A stretch of 64,000 bases of DNA from Acidobacteriota bacterium (GTDB lineage: Bacteria > Acidobacteriota > Terriglobia > Terriglobales > SCQP01). Position numbers and translations under genes: made by a program. Below, one piece after another: positions 43,734 to 52,585 of this stretch. The number at the start of each line of letters is the position of its first letter. The stretch's first letter is position 1. The notes beneath the pieces are model-generated. The model saw nothing but the letters and a program-made list of their open reading frames with translations. It ran no database searches and was not told the origin of the DNA. The DNA is taken from positions 62,001-126,000 of the forward strand of contig DAIDIE010000022.1 of the NCBI GenBank assembly GCA_027459505.1, written 5' to 3'.

Positions 43734-44651
43734 GTGCTTTTGCAAAACCGTTTTTCGTTGTGTTCTGTTCTGTTGTCTTTCTCTTGCCTGCTGTTTGCCG
43801 CTTGTGGTGGCCGCGGCAGCTTCACCGCACAGGGCGCCGCGTCCTCCTCCACGTCCTCGATTCCCAGCACGAACCTCTTTCCGAATGCAAAATGGCTGAC
43901 CACGGCGCCCACTGGCGGGGGCAGCAGCATCGCTTTCCTGAACGCGGGGTTCCTGCTCAACGACCACAAAGGGGGCTTTGATTACCCGGAAGACACGGCC
44001 GACGGCAGCCATGGCTGGTACACCTTCCATGACGGTTACGGCAACACTGTCAGCGTTCCGGTTCCGGTGGATGGCTTTCACCCTTCCGTGGGCGGCTGGG
44101 GCTATAACGACGGTCATCTTGTCATCCTTGATCTCGCCACTCGAACCTATTACGACTTCTGGAAGTTGAACGTCGACTCCAGTGGAAACCCCACCAGCGA
44201 CCAGGTAGGCCAGATTCAAACCGGCTCGCTGGATGGCCAAGGGACGCCCGGCGATACTGCCGCCGGCATTACCGGCGCCGCTGGCGACGTGCTCCCGCAA
44301 GAGTTTTCCACCGGGATTCATCACGCCCTGAACTGCATCGTGCCCGAGGGCTGGAACAACAGCTCGCTGGGACACCAGGCGCCAGCCGTGAAGACCGACG
44401 GCCAGTCGAGCAGCGGCGTACTCAGCGAGGGTGCCAAAATTGGTATTGATCCCTCCATCGATCTCACAACATTAGGGTTGGGCAAGGATGCCCTCACGCT
44501 GATGACAGCGGTGCAGCAATACGGCTGCGTGATTACTGACCAGAACGGCGGCACCAATGCGATCTCCATCTATTCCGCCGTCCCGGACGAGAGCTCGCTG
44601 GATTTAACCGGCTTGGACAAGGTGGGACCATACCTGCGGCTGTACATGTAG
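43734..44651 (+). CDS. Predicted secreted lipoprotein of unknown function
   Basis: The 305-residue product begins with a lipoprotein signal (LLSFSCLLFAACGG, candidate lipidated Cys at about residue 24). It continues as a soluble domain with KSDG-like VKTDGQSSSGVLSEGAKIGIDPSIDL and MTAVQQYGCVITDQNGG, and resembles, from memory, a family of secreted proteins from actinobacteria and acidobacteria without a known activity. The GTG at 43734 overlaps a GAGGGG site; TTG at 43740 gives better spacing (five bases), so the exact start is open. A long minus-strand ORF here is a shadow. Confidence 0.7.
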   Translation: MLLQNRFSLCSVLLSFSCLLFAACGGRGSFTAQGAASSSTSSIPSTNLFPNAKWLTTAPTGGGSSIAFLNAGFLLNDHKGGFDYPEDTADGSHGWYTFHDGYGNTVSVPVPVDGFHPSVGGWGYNDGHLVILDLATRTYYDFWKLNVDSSGNPTSDQVGQIQTGSLDGQGTPGDTAAGITGAAGDVLPQEFSTGIHHALNCIVPEGWNNSSLGHQAPAVKTDGQSSSGVLSEGAKIGIDPSIDLTTLGLGKDALTLMTAVQQYGCVITDQNGGTNAISIYSAVPDESSLDLTGLDKVGPYLRLYM

Positions 44652-44720
44652 CCTCCTGCCCATCGGCCATCCGTCGGCCCAGGCGGGCGTGCACAGTCGA
44701 GCCTCTGGCGGCGCCTTCCG

Positions 44721-46487
44721 TCAACGCGTAGGGGGCTGGGCGGAGGCGCCGGCCGGCTCATTGCGTGCCGTCTTGCGGGGGCCTTCTCCCAACCGTTGTG
44801 TGTCCGGAGCCCTGAGGGGAACGCCGGAGCGGGTTAGATCCAGGTAAAAGGGCGCCACCAGGAAAGGCATTTTTTCCTGTGGCGAAAGCAGCGGCACCGC
44901 GGGCGCGTCGTCGAAGCTTAAACCATCCGTCCAGGGATTGATGTCGATGCGTCCGCCCAACGGCAGCGCCGCCGTTTGCTTGAGTGAGAGCGGCTGCAGT
45001 GGTGGCGCCTGCTGCATCAGCTGCGCCAGGTCAGCCAGGTCCGCTCCGGTAATCGAGTTTCCCAACTCGCCGTGGGTCAAATGCGGCAGGTCCGGCGCCG
45101 CCTCCGCCAGCGCTCTCAGATAAAGGCCCGCACTGCCCAACTGACTGCGATAAGGCGAGTGTTCCAGCAGTTGCAGAGCTTTCTTGTCGGCCGCCATCTC
45201 TTCCCAGAGTGGCCGGCGCAGATGGATATCTTCGAAGCTGTCGTGATCGGGAAAGAGCATGCGGTCCGCAAAGGCGTAATCCGTATTGATAGAGTGGCCG
45301 AGCACGATGTGCGCCAACTCGCGCGCCAGCAGCGCGGCCAGGCTGGCCTCATTGGGGAGGGTATCAACCAGCCCGCGGCTGAACACAATCGTGTGGCCAA
45401 TACTGAACGCGTCCAGAGGTGTGGTCAAAAGCACCCGGCAGCGGACAGCGGGCACGATGTTCAGGTGGTTGGTGACGATGAGATTGTTCACCACCGTGGT
45501 CAAAACCTGGTCGACCGGTCCTTGCGGCGCCAACAGGCCGGCCCGCTGCAGCCGCTGCAAAATGTTGTCCTCCGCCTGCCGCTGCCATTCGCGGCGGCTG
45601 GCGGCGGGAGACAGAGCGGGCGGGGAGGTGGCGTTATCGCCCAGTTCTGCCCCCTCAATTTGAATGTTGGTGCGCGTCTCGCGGTGCCGCCAGTAACGCA
45701 GGCTGTAGCCCCACAAACGGGTTTGCGCCCGGAAGCGCGCATGACGGAACAGGCCGTAACGCAGGTCGTTTTCCTGACTGAACACATTCGTGGGGAGCCA
45801 GATGCGCGGCGCCACGTTGCTGCGCCAGCTGTCAAAGTGCAGGGCGGGATGGTTTCTACCGCCGCCCCAGTAGGCGCCGTTGAAGCGCACTAAAATGTCG
45901 TTCCGGTCTTCTACCCAGATCCGTCCCCAAAATCCGTGCCGCTGCACGCGCAGCCGCGGCGCCACGTCGAACACGTAGCAGCGCACCTGCCCTAGAAACT
46001 GTTCCCGGACAAATTGAAACGTGTAGTGTTCCTGATCAAAGTGCCGCGCGTCGGGAAACAGCATCTGCACAAAACCGTTGCGCAGGTAATGCACAGTCAG
46101 CGACTCGCGCAGCGGGCGGGTCACGTGGTCGGTGAGCGGGCCCATCCACTGCTGCCATTCCTTTTGCGGTTCTGGGAGAAAGCTGATCGAGCTCAAGCCA
46201 TTGTGCCAATCAACGCGGCTCAGGAAGTACTCATCCCCGGTGGGAACAGAACCCAGTGTGCGCGTGGGCCGCACCATTTGCAGGTACGTCTCGACCCGGG
46301 GTGTGAGGGTGCGCATGGCCGCCAGCAGGTCGTGCTCGTAATGCGACATGCGTCCCAGGATTTCGCTTTGCCGGCGCGCCTGCAGCGAGTTGGATGGGTG
46401 CAGGGGCGGCAAGGGGAGCTGTGCGGTGACCGGGGCGGGGCAGGCGAAAAGCAGCGGCAAAAGGAGAAAGAGAAGAGGTCGATTCAT
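44721..46487 (-). CDS. M48-type metallopeptidase homologue with degenerate zinc motif
   Basis: The 588-residue product has a signal peptide ending near CPAPVTAQ, a large N-terminal beta-rich region, and a C-terminal M48-like domain. The zinc motif reads R389-E390-L-A-H393 instead of HExxH (codon CGC at 45321-45323), while the downstream EEMAADKKA that usually carries the third ligand is present. The glutamate and one His remain, so zinc binding is doubtful and it may be a non-catalytic relative. It follows the TonB-family gene by 23 bases. Confidence 0.8.
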   Translation of the reverse strand: MNRPLLFLLLPLLFACPAPVTAQLPLPPLHPSNSLQARRQSEILGRMSHYEHDLLAAMRTLTPRVETYLQMVRPTRTLGSVPTGDEYFLSRVDWHNGLSSISFLPEPQKEWQQWMGPLTDHVTRPLRESLTVHYLRNGFVQMLFPDARHFDQEHYTFQFVREQFLGQVRCYVFDVAPRLRVQRHGFWGRIWVEDRNDILVRFNGAYWGGGRNHPALHFDSWRSNVAPRIWLPTNVFSQENDLRYGLFRHARFRAQTRLWGYSLRYWRHRETRTNIQIEGAELGDNATSPPALSPAASRREWQRQAEDNILQRLQRAGLLAPQGPVDQVLTTVVNNLIVTNHLNIVPAVRCRVLLTTPLDAFSIGHTIVFSRGLVDTLPNEASLAALLARELAHIVLGHSINTDYAFADRMLFPDHDSFEDIHLRRPLWEEMAADKKALQLLEHSPYRSQLGSAGLYLRALAEAAPDLPHLTHGELGNSITGADLADLAQLMQQAPPLQPLSLKQTAALPLGGRIDINPWTDGLSFDDAPAVPLLSPQEKMPFLVAPFYLDLTRSGVPLRAPDTQRLGEGPRKTARNEPAGASAQPPTR

Positions 46488-46510
46488 AACTCTGATCCCA
46501 AACCTTGACT

Positions 46511-47530
46511 TCAGTCCGCCAGGCGGAAGCGGACGTGTAACATCACAACCCAGTCCACAGGATGGCCATCACGTTCCGCGGGCAAAAAGCGGATGGCCTG
46601 CGCCGCCAGTTCTGCCTGGCGGTCGAGACCTCCGCCCAGGTGACGCAAAATCCCGAGCAACTGCACGTGTCCGTTGGCCGCCAACCGCGCCCGCAAGACC
46701 ACATCCCCCTGCAGTCCCATCTGTTTGGCTAAAGGGGTGTACAGAGGCTTGGGCCGGAACAGGATCAGCGGGCTTTGCACGTGGGGCGCGGGCGGCTGCT
46801 TGGACGCCGCCGCCGGCGCGGCTTGCGGAACTGGAAAGCTGCCTAAGCGCGCGGCCAGCGCGGTCGCGGTGGGCACTGTCGCGGTGCTCGTCGCGGCTGC
46901 AAAGCCGCCCACCCGCAGCCCGGGCCCGCGCCCGGCGCCCCCGGTTGCGCCCGGCGCGCCGGCGGCAAACACGCCCACATGGGTGGTTGCGCCTGGTGCG
47001 GGTGCGACCGCACCAGGATGAGCATTGCCAAAGATGCCAACTTGTACTTGCGGCCGCGGACCCGCGCTTGGCTGCGGCGGCCGGACCTGCGTGCGCGGGG
47101 CATGCAGAGCCGCCTCCACGGGCGCCGCCGGTGCTACCGCTTGCGGCAAAATGCGCTCCGGCGCGGCAGCCGCCGGCGGCGCCGGCTGCGCCGCGAGGCG
47201 CTGGGGAGTGCTGGGCATGGGGCGCCGAGCTGTCGGCTGCGGCCGCTTCGGTCGGGACGGTGGCGGAGCCGGCGGCGGACTTAGGGAGGGCGCTGGACCC
47301 AGCCACAGCGGCAAACTTCTGGTGGTGCTGACCTCCCAATGCAGACGGCGCGGCGGTAGCCGCAGGCCAGCCCAAAGCAGCAAAGAAAGCAATAGTACCT
47401 GCAGCAGGGCACTGCCCGCCAAGCTCTGCCGTCGCTGCCGCAGTTGCTCGCTGCTTTCACCCAGCAGGCACACAAAGCCGTCAATCTCTGTTTGAAACTT
47501 TCTGGTCGGCGCTGTCGGTGCAATGCGCAT
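46511..47530 (-). CDS. TonB-family energy-transducing protein
   Basis: The 339-residue product has a cytoplasmic N-terminus, one membrane helix (GSALLQVLLLSLLLWAG), a long Pro/Ala-rich periplasmic linker with repeated VGVF/VGIFGN/VGGF motifs, and a C-terminal TonB domain (PLYTPLAKQMGLQGDVVLRARLAANGHVQLLGILRHLGG). It would couple proton motive force to TonB receptors such as those in this window. ExbB/ExbD are not adjacent. I chose the ATG at 47530. A small hairpin followed by five T lies 80 bases upstream in its leader. Confidence 0.85.
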   Translation of the reverse strand: MRIAPTAPTRKFQTEIDGFVCLLGESSEQLRQRRQSLAGSALLQVLLLSLLLWAGLRLPPRRLHWEVSTTRSLPLWLGPAPSLSPPPAPPPSRPKRPQPTARRPMPSTPQRLAAQPAPPAAAAPERILPQAVAPAAPVEAALHAPRTQVRPPQPSAGPRPQVQVGIFGNAHPGAVAPAPGATTHVGVFAAGAPGATGGAGRGPGLRVGGFAAATSTATVPTATALAARLGSFPVPQAAPAAASKQPPAPHVQSPLILFRPKPLYTPLAKQMGLQGDVVLRARLAANGHVQLLGILRHLGGGLDRQAELAAQAIRFLPAERDGHPVDWVVMLHVRFRLAD

Positions 47531-47888
47531 AGCTGCAACTCCGGATGAGGTAAGAAGGGGGGCAGGTTGCGCGCACTGTAGCAAATAGCTGCGGGCATAA
47601 GTCCAAAAACAAGGTGCTTTGCCACCTTAGTCTTATTCGTCACTCCCGCCGCTTTTCTGCTGCATCTTTTCAGCTCTGGCGTGCTTCTCTCTTGAAACGG
47701 AGGGGGCAGGAGTGAGCGCCATGCGCAATTGGCGATATTTACAAGGGCAGCCGGAGAGACTGAGAGGCGCCGTTTGCCACCGCGCGACCGGGCGAGTGTT
47801 TCCGCCCAGCAGCACCGCGAGAGGGTTGACCGGGAGGTCGCAGACATTGCGGCGGCCAGGCGCGCCGCCCCGCTTTTGGGCACGGGTT
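47531..47888. other. Intergenic region upstream of the TonB gene
   Basis: No gene is supported here. On the minus strand a short hairpin (AAGGTG/CACCTT, 47611-47628) followed by TTTTT lies in the TonB leader and could attenuate transcription. An upstream extension of the plus-strand ORF also runs through this region but is not clearly coding. Confidence 0.5.
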
Positions 47889-48383
47889 GTGTCGTGCTGC
47901 GTGACACGGTCCCGAGGGGCAATGGTGGTGGCGTTGTTGTTGAGCGCGGGCGCCGCCTGGGCCCAAAGTGCGGCGCAGCCCTATGTGCCCTGCCTGGGCT
48001 GCGCCGAGCACACCGAGCTGCACAATCGCTGGCGCCGCCCCTGGGAGCTGCTGCTGCTGACCCATGGACTGTTATTGACCGAACACTTCTGGCTGGAACA
48101 GCGCGCCAGCCGAATGGGCCTGTGCGAACAGGAGCCGCTGTTGCGCGGCCGCATCCTCTCCCAGAATGGCTGCTATCACTACTCGGCGGCGCGTGCCTGG
48201 GGTGTCGAGCTGCCGTTGGAGTTACTCGTTTTTGTCAGTCCGTCCTGGGGATTGGCCTCCCACGGCCATCCCCGTCTGGGCGCTACCTGGGAACTGGTGC
48301 CGATTGCGCTGCACGCGATCGCCATTGAGCGCACCGCCAGGGCCATCGATCAGCAAAACAAACTGCAAGCGCTGCTGTTTTAA
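47889..48383 (+). CDS. Secreted or membrane-anchored protein of unknown function
   Basis: The product of about 164 residues begins with a signal-like segment (RGAMVVALLLSAGAAWAQ), then has several hydrophobic and aromatic stretches (WELLLLTHGLLLTEHFWLEQ, GVELPLELLVFVS, WELVPIALHAIAIERTARA) that suggest a membrane-associated helical protein. No family is recognised. GTG at 47889 or 47901 gives the signal a positive N-region; ATG at 47922 has GAGGGG close by. A hairpin (GCCGGCC/GGCCGGC) follows the stop. Confidence 0.55.
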   Translation: MSCCVTRSRGAMVVALLLSAGAAWAQSAAQPYVPCLGCAEHTELHNRWRRPWELLLLTHGLLLTEHFWLEQRASRMGLCEQEPLLRGRILSQNGCYHYSAARAWGVELPLELLVFVSPSWGLASHGHPRLGATWELVPIALHAIAIERTARAIDQQNKLQALLF

Positions 48384-48405
48384 GCCGGCCGCCTTGGGGG
48401 CCGGC
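48384..48405 (+). terminator. Hairpin between the 47.9 kb gene and the NHL lipoprotein gene
   Basis: GCCGGCC at 48384-48390 pairs with GGCCGGC at 48399-48405, directly after the stop codon. No T-tract follows. Confidence 0.5.
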
Positions 48406-48454
48406 CCGTGCGCCGAATCTGTGCGGCGCGCCTTTCGGTGCGAGGAGATCTGTC

Positions 48455-51400
48455 ATGCGTGGAAACTGGATTAACCGGCAGGCGCTCACAATATGGGCGT
48501 GGTTGGAAAGCGGCAACTTTGTTGTGGCGCGGCGCCGCCACTTTTATGCCGCCGCGGTGGCGTTGGTCTCCAGCGCGTTGCTGGGCGGCTGTGGCGCCCA
48601 TCTGCCCGCCAACCAGCCCGTGATTTCCATCAGCCCGGTTTTCGCTCAGCTCCAGGCTGATCTGGGGCAGCAGCATTTTGCCGCCTTCATTCAAAACGAC
48701 AGCAACACGCAGGTGGTTTGGAAGGTGAATGGGATTTTGGGTGGCAACGCCGCCTACGGGCATATCGATGGCAGCGGCAACTATTCCGCTCCGGCAGTGG
48801 CGCCCGACCCGGCTCAAATACAGGTAACGGCGGTCAGCGTGGCGGATAGCCAGCACACCGCCAGCGCCACCGTGCAGATCACGCCCGCCGTGCAGGTGAG
48901 TATTTCGCCCGCTAACCCGTTTGTCAAAGTGCGCACCCAGCAACAGTTCACCGCCACCGTGGACAATGCGGTCAACACTGCCGTGTCCTGGGCGGTGAAC
49001 GGCGTTGCCGGCGGACTTCCCGCCACCGGGACAATTGACGCCAATGGCCTGTACACCGCCCCCGCCACCTATCCCGGAGTGGCGCAGGTGACGGTGACCG
49101 CCGTCAGCCAGCAGGATCCCAACCAGTCCGGCAGCACGGCGGTCAATCTGAACAATGGCGTGATCGTAACGGTCACGCCCGCAGTGGCGGCCGTGGACCT
49201 GGGTGGTTCGCTGACCTTCACGGCCAACGTGCAGAATACCGACAACACCGCCGTCAGTTGGAGTGTCAACGATATCGAAGGCGGCAACCCGCAGATCGGC
49301 ACCATCAGTGCACAGGGTGTCTACACGGCGCCTCGCGGTTTGCCGGCAAGCAATGCGGTCACCATTACCGCCACCAGTGTGGCCGACCCCACCGCCAGTG
49401 GGAGCGCGCAACTCACGCTCAATGTGCCCCCCGGCGCCTTCAGCCTGTCGCCGGCGCAAGTGCAGCTTTCCATGGCGAAGGCGACCTCGCAAAGTGTGAC
49501 CTTCACCGTCACCACCGCTTCGGGCTTTGACGGCACAATTCAGTTTGCCCTTTCGGGCGCGCCACCCAACGTCACTGCCGCCTTCACGCCACAAACACTG
49601 ACCGGCTCCGGAACTGTCATATTGAAGTTATCCACCACCAGCATCAGCCTGGCCGGCTCAAACCTGCCGTTGCTGATCACCGCCACCAGTCAGACCACGG
49701 GTGGGGGGAGCACGTTGCAGACAGCGAATCTCGTGCTCACGATCCAGGGCTGGGCGGGACAGGTACACACGGTCGCTGGTGGTCCCGGTGGGCCCGGCTT
49801 CCAGGATGGCTCCGGTCCCAGCGATGAACTGGAAGCCAATGCGCTGGCCAATGATGGCGCCGGCAATATCTATTTCCTCGACGGGCAGGGCTACGCCCTG
49901 CGCGGATTCAATATTCCCAGCGGCGCGGTAAACACCTTGCAGGGCAGCCCTTACACCTTCTCCTTTGCCGATGGAGAAGGACTGGCCTTGGACCGGCGCA
50001 GCAATACCTTCTATATCGCCGACAGCAGAGATAACCGCATTCTGCGCTATACCGCCGGTGACCAGAAGATGACGGTACTGGCTGGCGGAGGCGCCGCCGG
50101 CAGCAAAGACGGGCAGGCGCAGAACGCGCAGTTCAATCGTCCCATGGGCGTGGCGCTGTCTCCCGACGGGACCACGCTTTACGTGGCCGACTCGCAGAAC
50201 GATTTGATTCGCAGCGTCAACGTCGCCAGCGGAATGGTCACCACGATCGCCGGTCAGGCCGGCATCGCCGGTCATCTGGATGGAACCCATCCTACCCTCT
50301 GTGCCCCTCGCGGGGTGTCCCTGAATGACGCCGGAACGACCCTCTATTTTGGGGATACCTGCTCCTACGATATTCGCGCTCTCAACCTGAGCAGCGGCGC
50401 CGTCACAACGCTGGCCGGCACCGGTCAACCGGGGGCGCAGGATGGCCCCGCGCTCCAGGCAAGCTTTTCCGATCTGCGCGGCCTAGCGGTCGATCCACAC
50501 AATGGCGGCGCGGCATTGCTCTACGTGGCGGACTCCAACGAGGTTCGCGTGCTGACGCTGGGCCCGGCTCCGCTGGTCTACACGCTGGCGGGCCAGGCCA
50601 AACAGGGAACTGCCGACGGCGGCGGGTCCAGCGCCATGTTCGATAGCCCGCGTGACCTTACGGTTGAAATCGATCAGCGGGGCACCAATACCAGTTCTAT
50701 TTTTGTCGCCGATACAAAAAACGGATTGTTGCGCCGCATTGATTTTGCCAACCCGTTGCAAGCCACTAGCGCTGGTTCCGCCAACGTTCTGGTAACCACC
50801 ATTGCCGGGCAGGTTCCTGACCGCGGGCGTGCTGACGGGCTTGGCACCGGAACCGGATTCAACTCGCCTTCCGTGGCGCAGTTCAACGCTCCCTGGGGTA
50901 TCGCCACCGACGGAACGAAGGCCTACGTGGCCGACAGCGGCAACTCCGCAATTCGCGCCGTTGACCTCTCAACCACCATTGTCAGCACGATCGCGGGACC
51001 GGGATTTGGAAATAGTGATGGCCCAGCACTCGGAGCCACGTTCAATGGCCCTACGGGACTGGCACTGAATGCGGCAAACGGATGGCTGTTTATCAGTGAT
51101 ACCGGGAACAACGAAGTACGCAAGCTGGACCTCAATGCGCAACTCGTTACGACCATTGCCGGTGGCACCACCGCCGGATACACAGACGGCAGTCTGTCTG
51201 CCGCGCGCTTTGATCAACCAATGGGAATTGCCGCCTCTCCGGACGGCAGCAGAATCTATGTGGCCGATACTGGAAATAACGCCATCCGGATCATCGACCT
51301 GAATGCGGACACGGTTAGTACTCTGGCGGGAGGGCATCCAGGGACCGCCGACGGCGTCGGCACGCTGGCCGAGTTCAACGGGCCAGAGGGGGTGGCCCTC

Positions 51401-51826
51401 GATCCTACTGGTGCGGCGCTTTACATCAGCGATTCCGGCAACCACACCATACGGCGGCTGGACCTTTCCACGCGAGCCGTCACCACCATTGCAGGCACAG
51501 CAGGGGATTGCGGCTTTGCCGATGGCTTTGGGGCCAACGCCTTGATCTGCGATCCGGGAATGATCGCCACCGACGGCAATAGTATCTTTTGGGGCGATCA
51601 GGCCGGAGGCTTGGTCCGTGCTTTGAACCTTTCTACCGGCGCGGTCACCACGTTGGCTGGACAGCCAGCTCTGATTCACATGGCCGACGGAGATTACACT
51701 GAAGTGCCCGGAACGCTAACCGGCCCAGTGCGCTACAACGTGACTGGGGCAGTTGCCGTCGCTCCTGACGCCAGCTTTCTCCTGTTCAGTGATCGCACAG
51801 CCAATACCGTACGGATCGTGCAATAG
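48455..51826 (+). CDS. Lipoprotein with Ig-like repeats and an NHL-repeat propeller
   Basis: The 1123-residue product has a lipoprotein signal (AVALVSSALLGGCG). Three bacterial Ig-like repeats follow (about residues 50-330: VSWAVNGVAGGLPATGTIDANGLYTAPATYPG and close variants). The second half is a run of NHL/SMP30-type repeats (GVALSPDGTTLYVADSQNDLIRSV and many copies with YVADSGNNAIR). It is likely anchored outside the inner membrane and binds partners through the propeller; the ligand is unknown. GGAG lies before the ATG. A terminator follows the stop. Confidence 0.88.
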   Translation: MRGNWINRQALTIWAWLESGNFVVARRRHFYAAAVALVSSALLGGCGAHLPANQPVISISPVFAQLQADLGQQHFAAFIQNDSNTQVVWKVNGILGGNAAYGHIDGSGNYSAPAVAPDPAQIQVTAVSVADSQHTASATVQITPAVQVSISPANPFVKVRTQQQFTATVDNAVNTAVSWAVNGVAGGLPATGTIDANGLYTAPATYPGVAQVTVTAVSQQDPNQSGSTAVNLNNGVIVTVTPAVAAVDLGGSLTFTANVQNTDNTAVSWSVNDIEGGNPQIGTISAQGVYTAPRGLPASNAVTITATSVADPTASGSAQLTLNVPPGAFSLSPAQVQLSMAKATSQSVTFTVTTASGFDGTIQFALSGAPPNVTAAFTPQTLTGSGTVILKLSTTSISLAGSNLPLLITATSQTTGGGSTLQTANLVLTIQGWAGQVHTVAGGPGGPGFQDGSGPSDELEANALANDGAGNIYFLDGQGYALRGFNIPSGAVNTLQGSPYTFSFADGEGLALDRRSNTFYIADSRDNRILRYTAGDQKMTVLAGGGAAGSKDGQAQNAQFNRPMGVALSPDGTTLYVADSQNDLIRSVNVASGMVTTIAGQAGIAGHLDGTHPTLCAPRGVSLNDAGTTLYFGDTCSYDIRALNLSSGAVTTLAGTGQPGAQDGPALQASFSDLRGLAVDPHNGGAALLYVADSNEVRVLTLGPAPLVYTLAGQAKQGTADGGGSSAMFDSPRDLTVEIDQRGTNTSSIFVADTKNGLLRRIDFANPLQATSAGSANVLVTTIAGQVPDRGRADGLGTGTGFNSPSVAQFNAPWGIATDGTKAYVADSGNSAIRAVDLSTTIVSTIAGPGFGNSDGPALGATFNGPTGLALNAANGWLFISDTGNNEVRKLDLNAQLVTTIAGGTTAGYTDGSLSAARFDQPMGIAASPDGSRIYVADTGNNAIRIIDLNADTVSTLAGGHPGTADGVGTLAEFNGPEGVALDPTGAALYISDSGNHTIRRLDLSTRAVTTIAGTAGDCGFADGFGANALICDPGMIATDGNSIFWGDQAGGLVRALNLSTGAVTTLAGQPALIHMADGDYTEVPGTLTGPVRYNVTGAVAVAPDASFLLFSDRTANTVRIVQ

Positions 51827-51860
51827 CGCCCCTAAGACGCCCGATTTTCTTGCAGTGGTC

Positions 51861-51894
51861 AGCGGCCCAAAACGGCACTCCGTTCTGGGCCGCT
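51861..51894 (+). terminator. Terminator after the NHL lipoprotein gene
   Basis: AGCGGCCCAAAACGG at 51861-51875 pairs with CCGTTCTGGGCCGCT at 51880-51894 with one mismatch, and is followed by TTCATT. It starts 35 bases after the stop. Confidence 0.7.
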
Positions 51895-52000
51895 TTCATT
51901 CGCAGTCGGCCATCGCGGAAGGCCTTGCGGAGAAGCAAGCCACCGCGTCGTTCCCAGGAAAGAGCCCTAAGAGAACGCCTGTGGCGGCCCGCGTAATACC

Positions 52001-52096
52001 AGCCAGGGCCGAGTCGAACTGATTTCGAGTTCGAAATCACAGGCGTCACTGCCACCAATGCCGGCGGGCGGCTCAAGCGACGACGCCCTGTCTTCC
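52001..52096 (+). repeat. R2 5' fragment joined to an R1 remnant
   Basis: The segment 52001-52045 is the R2 5' part with the palindrome GATTTCGAGTTCGAAATC. It runs into a decayed R1 type II end (AATGCCGGCGGGCGGCTCAA, about 52057-52096). An intact R1 copy follows 47 bases later. Confidence 0.6.
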
Positions 52097-52143
52097 TCCC
52101 CCGCCTTTTGTCGCCCTCCGGCCCAGTCCAGCATCATTCCTTA

Positions 52144-52321
52144 GGAGCGAGCCACCGAGTCCTCCATGCGGGAGGAGATCGCAGGTGGAGGGCGGCGAAA
52201 TTCCGAAGGGCGTCCCCCTCGCGCGGGAGAGGAGCCCGGCATCGGCGGCTTCACGTTCTCGCTGGAGAACGTGCCAGCGACCAACGGGAGCGGGCGGCCT
52301 GAAGGAGACGAGGCCGTGCCT
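52144..52321 (+). repeat. R1 repeat copy H, 178 bp
   Basis: This intact copy lies between the NHL lipoprotein gene and the triple-fusion gene. The main hairpin CACGTTCTC-gctg-GAGAACGTG is perfect; the first stem has a changed loop-closing base. The spacing between landmarks is the same as in the other 178-bp copies. Confidence 0.9.
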
Positions 52322-52585
52322 TTAGCGAAGGTCGCTCAGAGAAAGTGGACGGAACTCCCCTCGGTTAGCGGCGCAGATTGCAGCGCTACAAGTTTTTATT
52401 TCGCTCCGGTTCGTTGCCGATACCCTCCGCGATGCAACGGTGGTACGCTTCCTGCTCGGGCCGGAGCGGGTTCCTGTAGAGTGGAAGTTGCTCCACTCTG
52501 AACAAGCGTGGAGGATGGGGAAGTGTGCCTCCCAAACGCTCCAGAAAGAGGAAACCGGAACAGAGCAGTTCCGGGCGGTGAATGG

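Noticed and set aside
16010..52321. R1 as a CRISPR array or an IscB omega-RNA
   Set aside because: The copies are kilobases apart without spacers, and no IscB or TnpB gene is in the window. I could not match the fold to a known RNA family by eye.
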